From Planctomycetota bacterium (GTDB lineage: Bacteria; Planctomycetota; UBA1135), in assembly GCA_027021325.1 (NCBI GenBank), contig JALUUN010000235.1, positions 1 through 12,349 of the forward strand: 12,349 nucleotides of DNA, read 5' to 3'. The translations under genes were made by a program, and so were the position numbers. The notes under the pieces are model-generated. The model was not told where the DNA came from. It worked only from the letters and a program-made list of their open reading frames with translations, and did no database searches. Shown here in pieces: positions 1-6,007 of the stretch (positions within the stretch are counted from its first letter, which is position 1; the number at the start of each line of letters is the position of its first letter).

Positions 1-2
1 CC

Positions 3-428
3 GCCGGCGTCGAGCGCACTGCCATGACCTTCCTCGTGGACGCCTACGACGAGGAGGGCGAGGGCAAGGACCTGCGCGTGGTCCTGCGCTTCCATCCGCG
101 CATCGCGCCGGTGACGGTGGCCGTCTTCCCGCTGGTGAAGAAGGAGGGCATGCCGGAGAAGGCGGCGGAGATCGAGGCCCGGCTGCGGCCTTTCTTCCGC
201 ACCGCCATCGAGGCCAACGCCTCCATCGGCAAGCGCTACCGCCGCCAGGACGAGATCGGCACGCCCTTCTGCGTCACCGTGGACGGCCAGACCCTGGAGG
301 ACGGGACCGTGACCCTGCGCGAGCGCGACACCATGGACCAGGAGCGGGTCGCGGTGGCGGATCTGATCCCCCACCTCCAGGATCGCATCGCCGCCTGGCG
401 GCGGCCGGACCCGGTGTCCTCGGCCTGA
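3..428 (+). CDS. glyS: Glycyl-tRNA synthetase, single-chain type, C-terminal part (5' end outside window)
   Basis: This is the C-terminal end of a class II glycyl-tRNA synthetase, which charges tRNA-Gly with glycine in the cytoplasm. The reading frame is open from the window edge. It starts with AGVERT and runs into a DAYDEE segment, which belongs to the end of the catalytic core, so the ATG at 24 is internal and not the start. The rest is the anticodon-binding domain (HGTP anticodon family): RVVLRFHPRIAPV, then VFPLVKK, IGKRYRRQDEIGTPFCVTVD, and LEDGTVTLRERDTM. These blocks are typical of the alpha2 (eukaryote-like) enzyme rather than the alpha2-beta2 enzyme of most Proteobacteria. This argues for a lineage such as Planctomycetota, Actinomycetota or Deinococcota. 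The stop TGA (426-428) lies 3 bases before the next start, so it probably shares a transcript with ptsI. Confidence 0.95.
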   Translation, partial: AGVERTAMTFLVDAYDEEGEGKDLRVVLRFHPRIAPVTVAVFPLVKKEGMPEKAAEIEARLRPFFRTAIEANASIGKRYRRQDEIGTPFCVTVDGQTLEDGTVTLRERDTMDQERVAVADLIPHLQDRIAAWRRPDPVSSA

Positions 429-431
429 GGC

Positions 432-2213
432 ATGGCGCGCACCGTCCTCAACGGCCGGCCCGTGAGCCCTGGCGTCGCCGTGGGCCCGGCCCTCGTGGCC
501 ACGGAGCTGACGCCGGAGCGGGTTCCCGAGCGGCGTATTCCGGCGGCCGAGGCCGAAGCCGCTCTGCAGGCCCTGGAGGAGGCGCGGCAACGGGCCATCG
601 AGGGACTGAAGCGGATCCAGGCCGCGACCACCCGCGAACTCGGCATCCAGGACGCCGCCATCTACGGCGCCCAGATCTCGGTCCTCCAGGATCCCGATGC
701 CCTGAAGTTCCTGCGTGCGGCCATCCAGGAGCAGAGGCTCGCTCCGGAGTCGGCGATCCAGGCGCTCCTCGACCGCTTCACCCAGCTCTTCGAGTCCATG
801 GAGGGCGGCGACGTCCAGGGCTGGGTCGCCGACCTGCGCGATCCCTGGGTGGCGGTCCTGCGCGAACTCGGCGCCCGCGAGGCCGAACAGTGGAGCGGCG
901 AGGGCGAAGCCGCCGTCCCGCTGATCCTGGTCGTCGCCGAGCTGAGCCCCGCCGTCGTGGGCCGCCACCACCGCACCCCCCTGGCCGGCATCGTCGCCGC
1001 CCGCGGCGGGCGCTTCTCCCACGGCGCAGTCCTGGCCCGCTCCTTCGGCATCCCCTGCGTCTCCGGGATCGAGGGGGCGGAGACCCGGATCCGCAGCGGC
1101 GACCGGCTGGTCGTCTACGGCGACCAGGGCCGGGTCGTGGTCGGCGCCGGCGAGGACGAGCTGCGCGAGGCGCGGGCCGCCGCCGACCAGATCCGGGCCA
1201 TCCAGGAGGCCCTGACGCGGCAGGCGCGGGAGGAGTGCCGCACCGCCGACGGCGTCCGCATCCGGCTCGAGGCGAACATCGAATCGCCCCGGGACCTGGA
1301 TCTCTTCGACCCGGACATCGTGGACGGGGTCGGGTTGTTCCGCACCGAGTTCGCCTTCATGGAGCGGCGCAGCTTCCCCTCCGCCCGGGAGCAGCAGCGC
1401 CTCTACCGGCGCATCCTCGAGAAGATGGAAGGGCGGCCGGTGGTCTTCCGGACCCTGGATACGGGCAACGACAAGCCCCTGCCCTACTTCGAGACGCCGG
1501 CCGAGGCCAACCCGGCCCTGGGCTGGCGCGGTCTCCGCGTCAGCCTCGAGTTCCCGGACCTCTTCCTCGTACAGCTGAAGGCCCTGGTGCGGGCCCGGGC
1601 CGCCGGCAGGGTCCGGATCCTCCTGCCCATGGTGACGACCCTGGAGGAGATGCGCTCGGCCCGGGAGTGCTACGAGCGCGTCCTGGACGAGGCCGGCTTG
1701 AAGCGCGAGGAGGCACCGCCGCTCGGAGCCATGATCGAGGTCCCCTCCGCTGCCGTGGTCCTCCCCGCCCTGGCCCGGGAGTGCGACTTCCTGAGTGTCG
1801 GTACCAACGACCTCATCCAGTACCTCTTCGCGGTGGACCGGGACAACGGCCGCGTCGCCGATCTCTACCAGCCCTACCACCCCGCCCACCTGCAGGTGCT
1901 CCAGCGCATCGCCCGGGTCTGCCGGGACGCGGGCAAGCCCTTCAGCGCCTGCGGCGAGATGGCCGGCTACATGGCCGGCGCTCTGTTCCTGGTGGGGGCG
2001 GGCTTCCGGACGCTTTCCATCGCCCCCGCCTTCGTGCCCAAGATCCAGGCCACCCTCCGCGAGGCGAGCCTCGCCGAACTGGAGGCTCTGGCGGCCCGGG
2101 CGGCGGATTGCGAGGTCGCCGAGGAGTCCACAGCCCTCCTCGAGGAAGCCGCCGCCCGCCTCTGGGAGCGAGCGGTGGAGCGCGCCCGGGCCACCGACAC
2201 CGCCTCGGGCTGA
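432..2213 (+). CDS. ptsI: PTS enzyme I (phosphoenolpyruvate-protein phosphotransferase)
   Basis: Cytoplasmic enzyme I takes phosphate from phosphoenolpyruvate and passes it to HPr, the first step of the phosphotransferase system. It has 593 residues, slightly above the usual 570-580, and no GAF domain, so it is not the PtsP form. The N-terminus has GRPVSPGVAVGPA. The phospho-histidine is His197 in GGRFSHGAVLAR. The C-terminal PEP-binding barrel shows GLFRTEF (Arg304), RTLDTGNDKPLPY (Arg340), SVGTNDLIQYLFAVDRDN (Asn459, Asp460) and the active-site Cys507 in SACGEMAGY. All key residues are present; the usual GGDK is GNDK here. The ATG follows the glyS stop by 3 bases. The only purine-rich match (TGAGG, overlapping that stop) is too close to the ATG to be a normal ribosome binding site, so translation may depend on reinitiation. 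No HPr, HPr kinase or enzyme II gene is visible, so its pathway (sugar uptake or regulation) cannot be told. Confidence 0.96.
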   Translation: MARTVLNGRPVSPGVAVGPALVATELTPERVPERRIPAAEAEAALQALEEARQRAIEGLKRIQAATTRELGIQDAAIYGAQISVLQDPDALKFLRAAIQEQRLAPESAIQALLDRFTQLFESMEGGDVQGWVADLRDPWVAVLRELGAREAEQWSGEGEAAVPLILVVAELSPAVVGRHHRTPLAGIVAARGGRFSHGAVLARSFGIPCVSGIEGAETRIRSGDRLVVYGDQGRVVVGAGEDELREARAAADQIRAIQEALTRQAREECRTADGVRIRLEANIESPRDLDLFDPDIVDGVGLFRTEFAFMERRSFPSAREQQRLYRRILEKMEGRPVVFRTLDTGNDKPLPYFETPAEANPALGWRGLRVSLEFPDLFLVQLKALVRARAAGRVRILLPMVTTLEEMRSARECYERVLDEAGLKREEAPPLGAMIEVPSAAVVLPALARECDFLSVGTNDLIQYLFAVDRDNGRVADLYQPYHPAHLQVLQRIARVCRDAGKPFSACGEMAGYMAGALFLVGAGFRTLSIAPAFVPKIQATLREASLAELEALAARAADCEVAEESTALLEEAAARLWERAVERARATDTASG

Positions 2214-2456
2214 TTCCATAAAAACCGTAACGGTAAGGGTTTACGGCCATTTCCCGGGGTTCCCCGGGGGCCGGCGGGTGCCCGCCGACAGGGGATCGGA
2301 TTCACCTTATTCGGTCCAGGCTAAAGACTTGGGTTGCATCATGCCGGGTCTTTCCCCTTGCACCGGCCCTCCGGCTTCCGATACTGGAACCTGTCGGCCC
2401 AGGGGAGGGGAGTCCCTGCACCGGCGGCCGCCCCTCCGGGGGCGAGGAGGTCGAAC
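2214..2456 (+). promoter_or_regulatory. Structured intergenic leader between ptsI and the SANT-repeat gene
   Basis: This 243-base stretch holds no convincing gene. It opens with an A/T-rich patch (about 2214-2250) that stands out from its surroundings and probably includes the end of the ptsI transcript and/or a promoter. Inverted repeats seen directly: CCGTAA/TTACGG (2225-2230 with 2241-2246), CCCGGGG/CCCCGGG (2253-2268), CGGCGG/CCGCCG (2272-2287), AAAGAC/GTCTTT (2323-2328 with 2348-2353, extendable by two G-U and two G-C pairs), CAGGG/CCCTG (2400-2418) and CGCCCC/GGGGCG (2429-2444). TGCACCGGC occurs twice (2359-2367, 2417-2425). None is followed by a clear T tract, so they are not textbook intrinsic terminators. 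I could not identify a convincing -35/-10 pair. Confidence 0.5.
2429..2450 (+). promoter_or_regulatory. C(UCCG)G tetraloop hairpin abutting a strong Shine-Dalgarno
   Basis: CGCCCC (2429-2434) pairs perfectly with GGGGCG (2439-2444) around a TCCG loop, giving a six-pair all-GC stem closed by the very stable C(UNCG)G tetraloop type. The Shine-Dalgarno GAGGAGG (2444-2450) begins at the last base of the stem and lies 6 bases before the GTG at 2457. The ribosome binding site decides the start of the downstream gene. The hairpin could keep the site exposed, act as a roadblock, or be an incidental product of high GC. Confidence 0.55.
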
Positions 2457-3329
2457 GTGGGGCGTGAACGGAAATCGGGATCGGGCAACGGGCGCCGCAA
2501 GGGACCGTGGGCGCATGGGGAGATCGAGAGGCTGAAGCGCCTCTACGGCCTGCGGCCGGATCAGCAGATCGCCCGCGAGCTCTCGCGCTCCGTCGAGAGC
2601 GTCCGCCGCATGGCGCGGCGGGTCTTCGCCGGCCCCCCGCGCACCGGTCCCTGGAGCGCCGAGGAGGTCCAGCAGCTGAAGGACTACATCGGCGCCTCGC
2701 CGCCCGAGACCATCGCCATGATCCTGCGCCGGACGGTCTCGGAGGTCGAGCACAAGATCGAGGAGCTGCGGCGGAACCGGCATTCGGGGCCCTGGTCCTC
2801 GGCCGACCTCCACACCCTGAAGCGTCTCTATGGCACCCGGACCAACGAGGATCTGGCGGTGATCCTGGGCCGGACCGTCAGCGAGATCGAGGAGGCCGCC
2901 CGCAGCCTCGCCCTGGCCAAGGACAAGGGCTTCCGGCGGCGCCGTGGTGACGGCAAGCCGGTGCGTATGCCGCGCTGGACGGCGGAGGAGGTGGAACTGC
3001 TCCGGGATCTCTACCCGGACACGCCGAACCTGGAGATCGCCCGCCGGTTGGGCCGTACGGTCAAGGCGGTAGTCAGCAAGGCCAACGATCTCGGCCTCAA
3101 GAAGAGCGAGAAGCGCCTGCGCCAGATGGGCAAGGAGAACGTGCGCATCCGCTACGGCCAGGCCCGGCCGGACGAGGTCCTCCACCGGAATCTCCGGCCG
3201 GCCGGACGTCCCTCCGGCGAGGCGCCGGCCGAGGGCGCGGCGGCGCCTCCGGGGGGAGAGGATCCTCCTCCGGAGGCGGAGGCCGGCCGGGGAAACGAGG
3301 AGGACTGGGGCGGCCGGCAGAGCGCCTGA
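2457..3329 (+). CDS. Four-repeat SANT/Myb-like helix-turn-helix protein, putative DNA-binding regulator
   Basis: The 290-residue protein carries four tandem copies of a roughly 43-residue SANT/Myb-like (homeodomain-like) fold. They lie at about residues 16-57, 64-105, 111-153 and 172-214. Each opens with GPW or PRW (Trp18, 66, 113, 174), continues with an acidic first helix, and ends in a recognition-helix-like segment such as LGRTVSEIEEAARSL or LGRTVKAVVSKANDLGL. The first three are spaced 47-48 residues apart. A basic linker (RRRRGDGKPVR, about 160-170) precedes the fourth. The tail after about 248 is Pro/Gly/Glu-rich and probably disordered. The GTG start is chosen because GAGGAGG sits 6 bases upstream; upstream in-frame codons look non-coding. 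Single SANT-like domains are known in bacterial DNA-binding proteins; the target and role here are unknown. No enzymatic domain or transmembrane segment is seen. A DUF971 gene follows after 34 bases. Confidence 0.85.
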   Translation: MGRERKSGSGNGRRKGPWAHGEIERLKRLYGLRPDQQIARELSRSVESVRRMARRVFAGPPRTGPWSAEEVQQLKDYIGASPPETIAMILRRTVSEVEHKIEELRRNRHSGPWSSADLHTLKRLYGTRTNEDLAVILGRTVSEIEEAARSLALAKDKGFRRRRGDGKPVRMPRWTAEEVELLRDLYPDTPNLEIARRLGRTVKAVVSKANDLGLKKSEKRLRQMGKENVRIRYGQARPDEVLHRNLRPAGRPSGEAPAEGAAAPPGGEDPPPEAEAGRGNEEDWGGRQSA

Positions 3330-3363
3330 GGGCGGCGCCGCGCGCGATCGGGCCCGCTCTGGG

Positions 3364-3687
3364 ATGATGCCGCCCATGGACGCCACCCTGACCGGCCTGC
3401 GCAAGGGAGAGCGCGGCATCGTTTTTTCCTGGGACGACGGCTTCGAGGCCGAGCTCAGCCCCTGGCAGCTGCGGGTGCGTTGCCCCTGTGCCCACTGCGT
3501 CTCCGAAGCCACGGGCCGGCGTCTTCTGGACCCCGCCAGCATCCCCCGGGACCTGGGCCTCCGCGACCTGAAGCCGGTCGGGAACTACGCCTACCGCTGT
3601 CTCTTCAGTGACGGCCACGACACCGGTATCTACCCGCTGGAGATGCTGCGCGAGATCGCCGAGGATCCGCCGCCGGAGCTGCCGTGA
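3364..3687 (+). CDS. DUF971 / gamma-butyrobetaine hydroxylase N-terminal-like zinc-binding protein
   Basis: This small protein (107 residues) is a stand-alone DUF971 (GBBH-like N-terminal) domain. The domain begins with a WDDG strand (23-26) and LRVRCPCAHC (36-45), continues through TGRRLLDP and KPVGNYAYR, and ends with FSDGHDTGIYPLEMLRE. Cys40, Cys42, Cys45 and His85 match the zinc ligands known from the N-terminal domain of gamma-butyrobetaine hydroxylase. Stand-alone versions are widespread in bacteria. The same domain is found fused to Mrp/ApbC-type iron-sulfur carriers, but its biochemical role is not settled. The start is uncertain: ATG at 3364, 3367 or 3376 are all in frame, none has a clear ribosome binding site, and the conserved domain would also fit the 3376 start. 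Its stop overlaps the GTG of the next gene (GTGA), implying translational coupling. Confidence 0.92.
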   Translation: MMPPMDATLTGLRKGERGIVFSWDDGFEAELSPWQLRVRCPCAHCVSEATGRRLLDPASIPRDLGLRDLKPVGNYAYRCLFSDGHDTGIYPLEMLREIAEDPPPELP

Positions 3688-4106
3688 GCCCTCTCGCGGC
3701 CCTCGCCGGCGGATTCCTCTCGCCGCTGCTCCTTGCCGCCATCTTCCTGGTGGAGTGGTGGGCGAACTGGTTCGTCTTCGGGCGCGAGTTCCGCCGCACC
3801 CTGGCCCTGACCCTGCTCGCGAACCTCCTCAGCCTCGGTGGAGGCGGCCTGCTTCTGGCGAGCGGCGCCCTCGGGGAACCGGCGGCCGAGGCGCCCCTCG
3901 CGGTCTGGGCGGCCGCTGCCCTCGGCCTCTACGCCGCCCACCTCGCCCTGGAGGCGGCCGTGGTCCAGCTGCTCATGCCGCGCTGGCGCCCGCGCTGGGA
4001 GTGGGACCGCTACGACTTCGGCGTCTTCGCCGCGGCTCAGGCCTTCGGGTTCCTGGGCCTCGCCCTGCAGCGTCTCCTCGCCGATTCCCCCGGCCTTTCC
4101 GGATGA
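3684..4106 (+). CDS. Small four-helix integral membrane protein of unknown function
   Basis: The 140-residue product is very hydrophobic, with four likely membrane helices at about residues 5-31, 40-61, 72-97 and 112-130. Short charged loops separate them: FGREFRR after the first helix and RWRPRWEWDRYDFG between the third and fourth. I recognise no family. The aromatic WWANWFVFG after helix one and the WRPRWEWDRYDF loop are the most distinctive stretches. The GTG start at 3684 overlaps the previous stop (GTGA) and the stop TGA at 4104-4106 overlaps the next ATG (ATGA). The gene is thus locked into a three-gene translational unit and may act with the large membrane protein that follows. The overlapping junctions support this frame as coding, since each intervening start and stop fits exactly. 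Confidence 0.8.
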   Translation: MSPLAALAGGFLSPLLLAAIFLVEWWANWFVFGREFRRTLALTLLANLLSLGGGGLLLASGALGEPAAEAPLAVWAAAALGLYAAHLALEAAVVQLLMPRWRPRWEWDRYDFGVFAAAQAFGFLGLALQRLLADSPGLSG

Positions 4107-5989
4107 CGGACCGTCCGCCCTTCTCCGGCCCGCCGCTTCGGCTGCGGGAGTTCCTCCTGGCCCTGGCCGGCTTCCTGGCCGTGACCGCCCTGTATTGGTG
4201 GCCGATGCTGCGGGAGCCCGGCGCGGTCTACTCCACGGGGCGGGACTGGTTCCAGAACACCTGGAACCTCTGGTGGGTGCGCCACGCCTGGGAGCAGGGA
4301 CTTCCCTTCCTCTGGACGGACCGTCTCTTCGCGCCCACGGGGACCTCCCTGGCCTTCCATACGATCAGCTTCGCGAACTCGATCCCGGCCCTCTTCCTCC
4401 TGGACTCCCTGAGTCTGGAGACCGCCCACCACCTGCTCTTCGTCTCCAGCTTCCTGTTCAGCGCCCTCGGCGCCTGGGCCCTGGTTCGCTGCGTGACCGG
4501 CAGCCCCTGGGGCGCCTTCCTCGGTGGCCTCTACTACAGCTTCCATCCCTATCACACGGCCATGGTCACGCAGCTGAACAACGCCCAGTTCCAGTGGCTG
4601 CCGCTGTTCCTGCTGGCCTTCCTGTTCCTGATGCGCAGCGGACGGGCGCCCTGGATCCTCTGGTCGGGCCTGTTCCTGGCCTTGTGCGGCTACGCCGACT
4701 GGTACCAGCCCTTCTTCGCCGGGCTGGCCGCTCTGGTCCTTCTGGCCGTGCACCTGCGCCAGCGCGGCGGCGGTCGCAGGCCGGCCTTCTGGGGGCGGCT
4801 CCTGGCCGCCGGTGGTCTCGGCCTGCTCCTCATGCTGCCGGGACTCTGGCCCCTGATCCGGGAGATGGCGCAGCTGGGCGGCGGCGCCGAACTCGAGGAG
4901 CCCATCCGCTACGTGGGGGAGATGCAGCTCCTCGGCGTGCGCCCCAACGGTTCGCCCGCCTTCCACTTCTGGCCTGTGGTCCTGGGATGGTCGGTCTGCC
5001 TCCTGGTCGGCTGGGGGGCGTTGCGCGTCCGCGGCCGCGAGGTCCGCGCCTGGTGGTGGCTGCTCGGCGTCGCCTTCCTGTTCCTCCAGGGGCCGTGGCT
5101 GGTGGTCCTGGACCGGCACCTGAGCTGGCTGCCCCTGCCCATGGCCCTGTTTCCCCACGTGCCGGGCCTGAGCATGATCCGGGTGCCGCACCGCTTCCTG
5201 ATCCTCCTGGTCCTGGCCCTGGCGGTGCTGAGCGGCTTCGCCCTGCGCGCCCTCCTGGAGCGCGCCCGCGAGCCGCGCCGCGTTCTCCTCACGGGGCTCG
5301 CGGCCGTGGCTCTGGTCGCGACGGAACTGCGCCCGGCGCCGCGGCGGCCCGTGGACCTGCAGCCGGCGGAGATCTACGCCTCCCTGGCGCAGGACCCCGA
5401 GGACTACAGCGTTCTGGAGCTGCCCCTCGACTTCCGGGACGGCTATGTCATGTGGTTGCAGACCCGGCACGGGAAACGCCTGCCCCACGGATACACGAGC
5501 CACATCCAGCCCGAGGCCCTGGTTCACCTCCGGAGCGAGCTGGTGCGCGCCCTGATGCCGGTGGACCCGCAGACCGACATCCCCTACCTCCCCGAGCATC
5601 TGGATCTGGAGGAGGCCCTGGGGGTCACCGCCTCGGCGCTCTCCGAGGAGACCGCCACGGCCTGGAGGCGGGAGCTGGAGGAGGAGCTCGGCGTGCGCGT
5701 GATCCTCTTCCACGAGGAGGCGGACTTTCCGCCGCCGGCCGGCCTGCCCGCTCTCCCGGAATCGCCGGGACTCGTGGACAAGCTGCGCATCGCCCTCCTG
5801 CCCTTCTGCCTGAACCCCTTCACCCGGGACAACGAGGTCTGGAGGCAGCTTGCCGCCCGGCGCTTCACCGAGACCCTGGCGGCGAAGTCGGCCCAGGCGC
5901 GGGCCCTGATCGAGCGCCTCTACGGGCCCCCGGACGACGTCCAGGGCGTCCACGGACGGACCCTGGTCTGGGATCTGCGGCGCCGCTGA
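4103..5989 (+). CDS. Polytopic membrane protein, GT-C-type glycosyltransferase-like
   Basis: This 628-residue protein has about eleven membrane helices in its first 410 residues and a soluble C-terminal part. After the first helix (about 16-36), an outward loop contains TGRDWFQNTWNLWWVRHA (Asp48), followed by LFAPTGTSLAFHT. This is the layout of uncharacterised GT-C-fold glycosyltransferase-like proteins, in which an acidic residue in the first extracytoplasmic loop is catalytic. Further helices include FQWLPLFLLAFLFLM, WILWSGLFLALCGYA and RFLILLVLALAVLSGFAL. The C-terminal part begins near SVLELPLDFRDGYVMWLQT and HGKRLPHGYTSH, blocks also typical of that group. GT-C enzymes use lipid-linked sugars to glycosylate proteins, lipids or polymers outside the membrane; substrate and activity here are unproven. 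The ATG overlaps the upstream stop (ATGA). The stop lies inside an inverted repeat shared with the converging gene. Confidence 0.85.
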   Translation: MTDRPPFSGPPLRLREFLLALAGFLAVTALYWWPMLREPGAVYSTGRDWFQNTWNLWWVRHAWEQGLPFLWTDRLFAPTGTSLAFHTISFANSIPALFLLDSLSLETAHHLLFVSSFLFSALGAWALVRCVTGSPWGAFLGGLYYSFHPYHTAMVTQLNNAQFQWLPLFLLAFLFLMRSGRAPWILWSGLFLALCGYADWYQPFFAGLAALVLLAVHLRQRGGGRRPAFWGRLLAAGGLGLLLMLPGLWPLIREMAQLGGGAELEEPIRYVGEMQLLGVRPNGSPAFHFWPVVLGWSVCLLVGWGALRVRGREVRAWWWLLGVAFLFLQGPWLVVLDRHLSWLPLPMALFPHVPGLSMIRVPHRFLILLVLALAVLSGFALRALLERAREPRRVLLTGLAAVALVATELRPAPRRPVDLQPAEIYASLAQDPEDYSVLELPLDFRDGYVMWLQTRHGKRLPHGYTSHIQPEALVHLRSELVRALMPVDPQTDIPYLPEHLDLEEALGVTASALSEETATAWRRELEEELGVRVILFHEEADFPPPAGLPALPESPGLVDKLRIALLPFCLNPFTRDNEVWRQLAARRFTETLAAKSAQARALIERLYGPPDDVQGVHGRTLVWDLRRR

Positions 5990-6007
5990 ACCCGGCCTTC
6001 AGCGGCG
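5981..6007. terminator. Inverted repeat spanning both stop codons of converging genes, possible bidirectional terminator
   Basis: CGCCGCTGAA (5981-5990) and TTCAGCGGCG (5998-6007) are perfect reverse complements separated by the seven bases CCCGGCC, giving a 10-bp stem in RNA from either strand. The + strand stop TGA (5987-5989) is in the left arm and the minus-strand stop (5999-6001) is in the right arm. The two genes are only 9 bases apart. No T tract follows on either side, so a purely intrinsic terminator is not supported; a factor-assisted stop or 3'-end protection is possible. Confidence 0.55.

Noticed and set aside
890..2221. Long open frame on the + strand inside ptsI in another frame
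   Set aside because: Its product is dominated by Arg, Gly and Pro runs with no motif. This is the usual out-of-frame shadow of a GC-rich gene, and it lies fully over the well-supported ptsI.
2329..2345. Possible sigma-54 promoter (TTGG, 10 bases, GC)
   Set aside because: Only the GG and GC core dinucleotides fit; the rest of the -24/-12 consensus is poor, and such spacing occurs often by chance in GC-rich DNA.
2334..2456. Upstream in-frame extension of the SANT-repeat gene from a TTG
   Set aside because: The added residues look non-coding, the TTG has no ribosome binding site and it lies inside the loop of a hairpin, while GTG 2457 has GAGGAGG at ideal spacing.
4037..5953. 638-codon open frame on the minus strand opposite the GT-C-like gene
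   Set aside because: The product is Gln/Glu/Gly/Arg-rich with no hydrophobic core. It is the antisense image of a leucine-rich membrane protein whose start and stop fit the operon overlaps.
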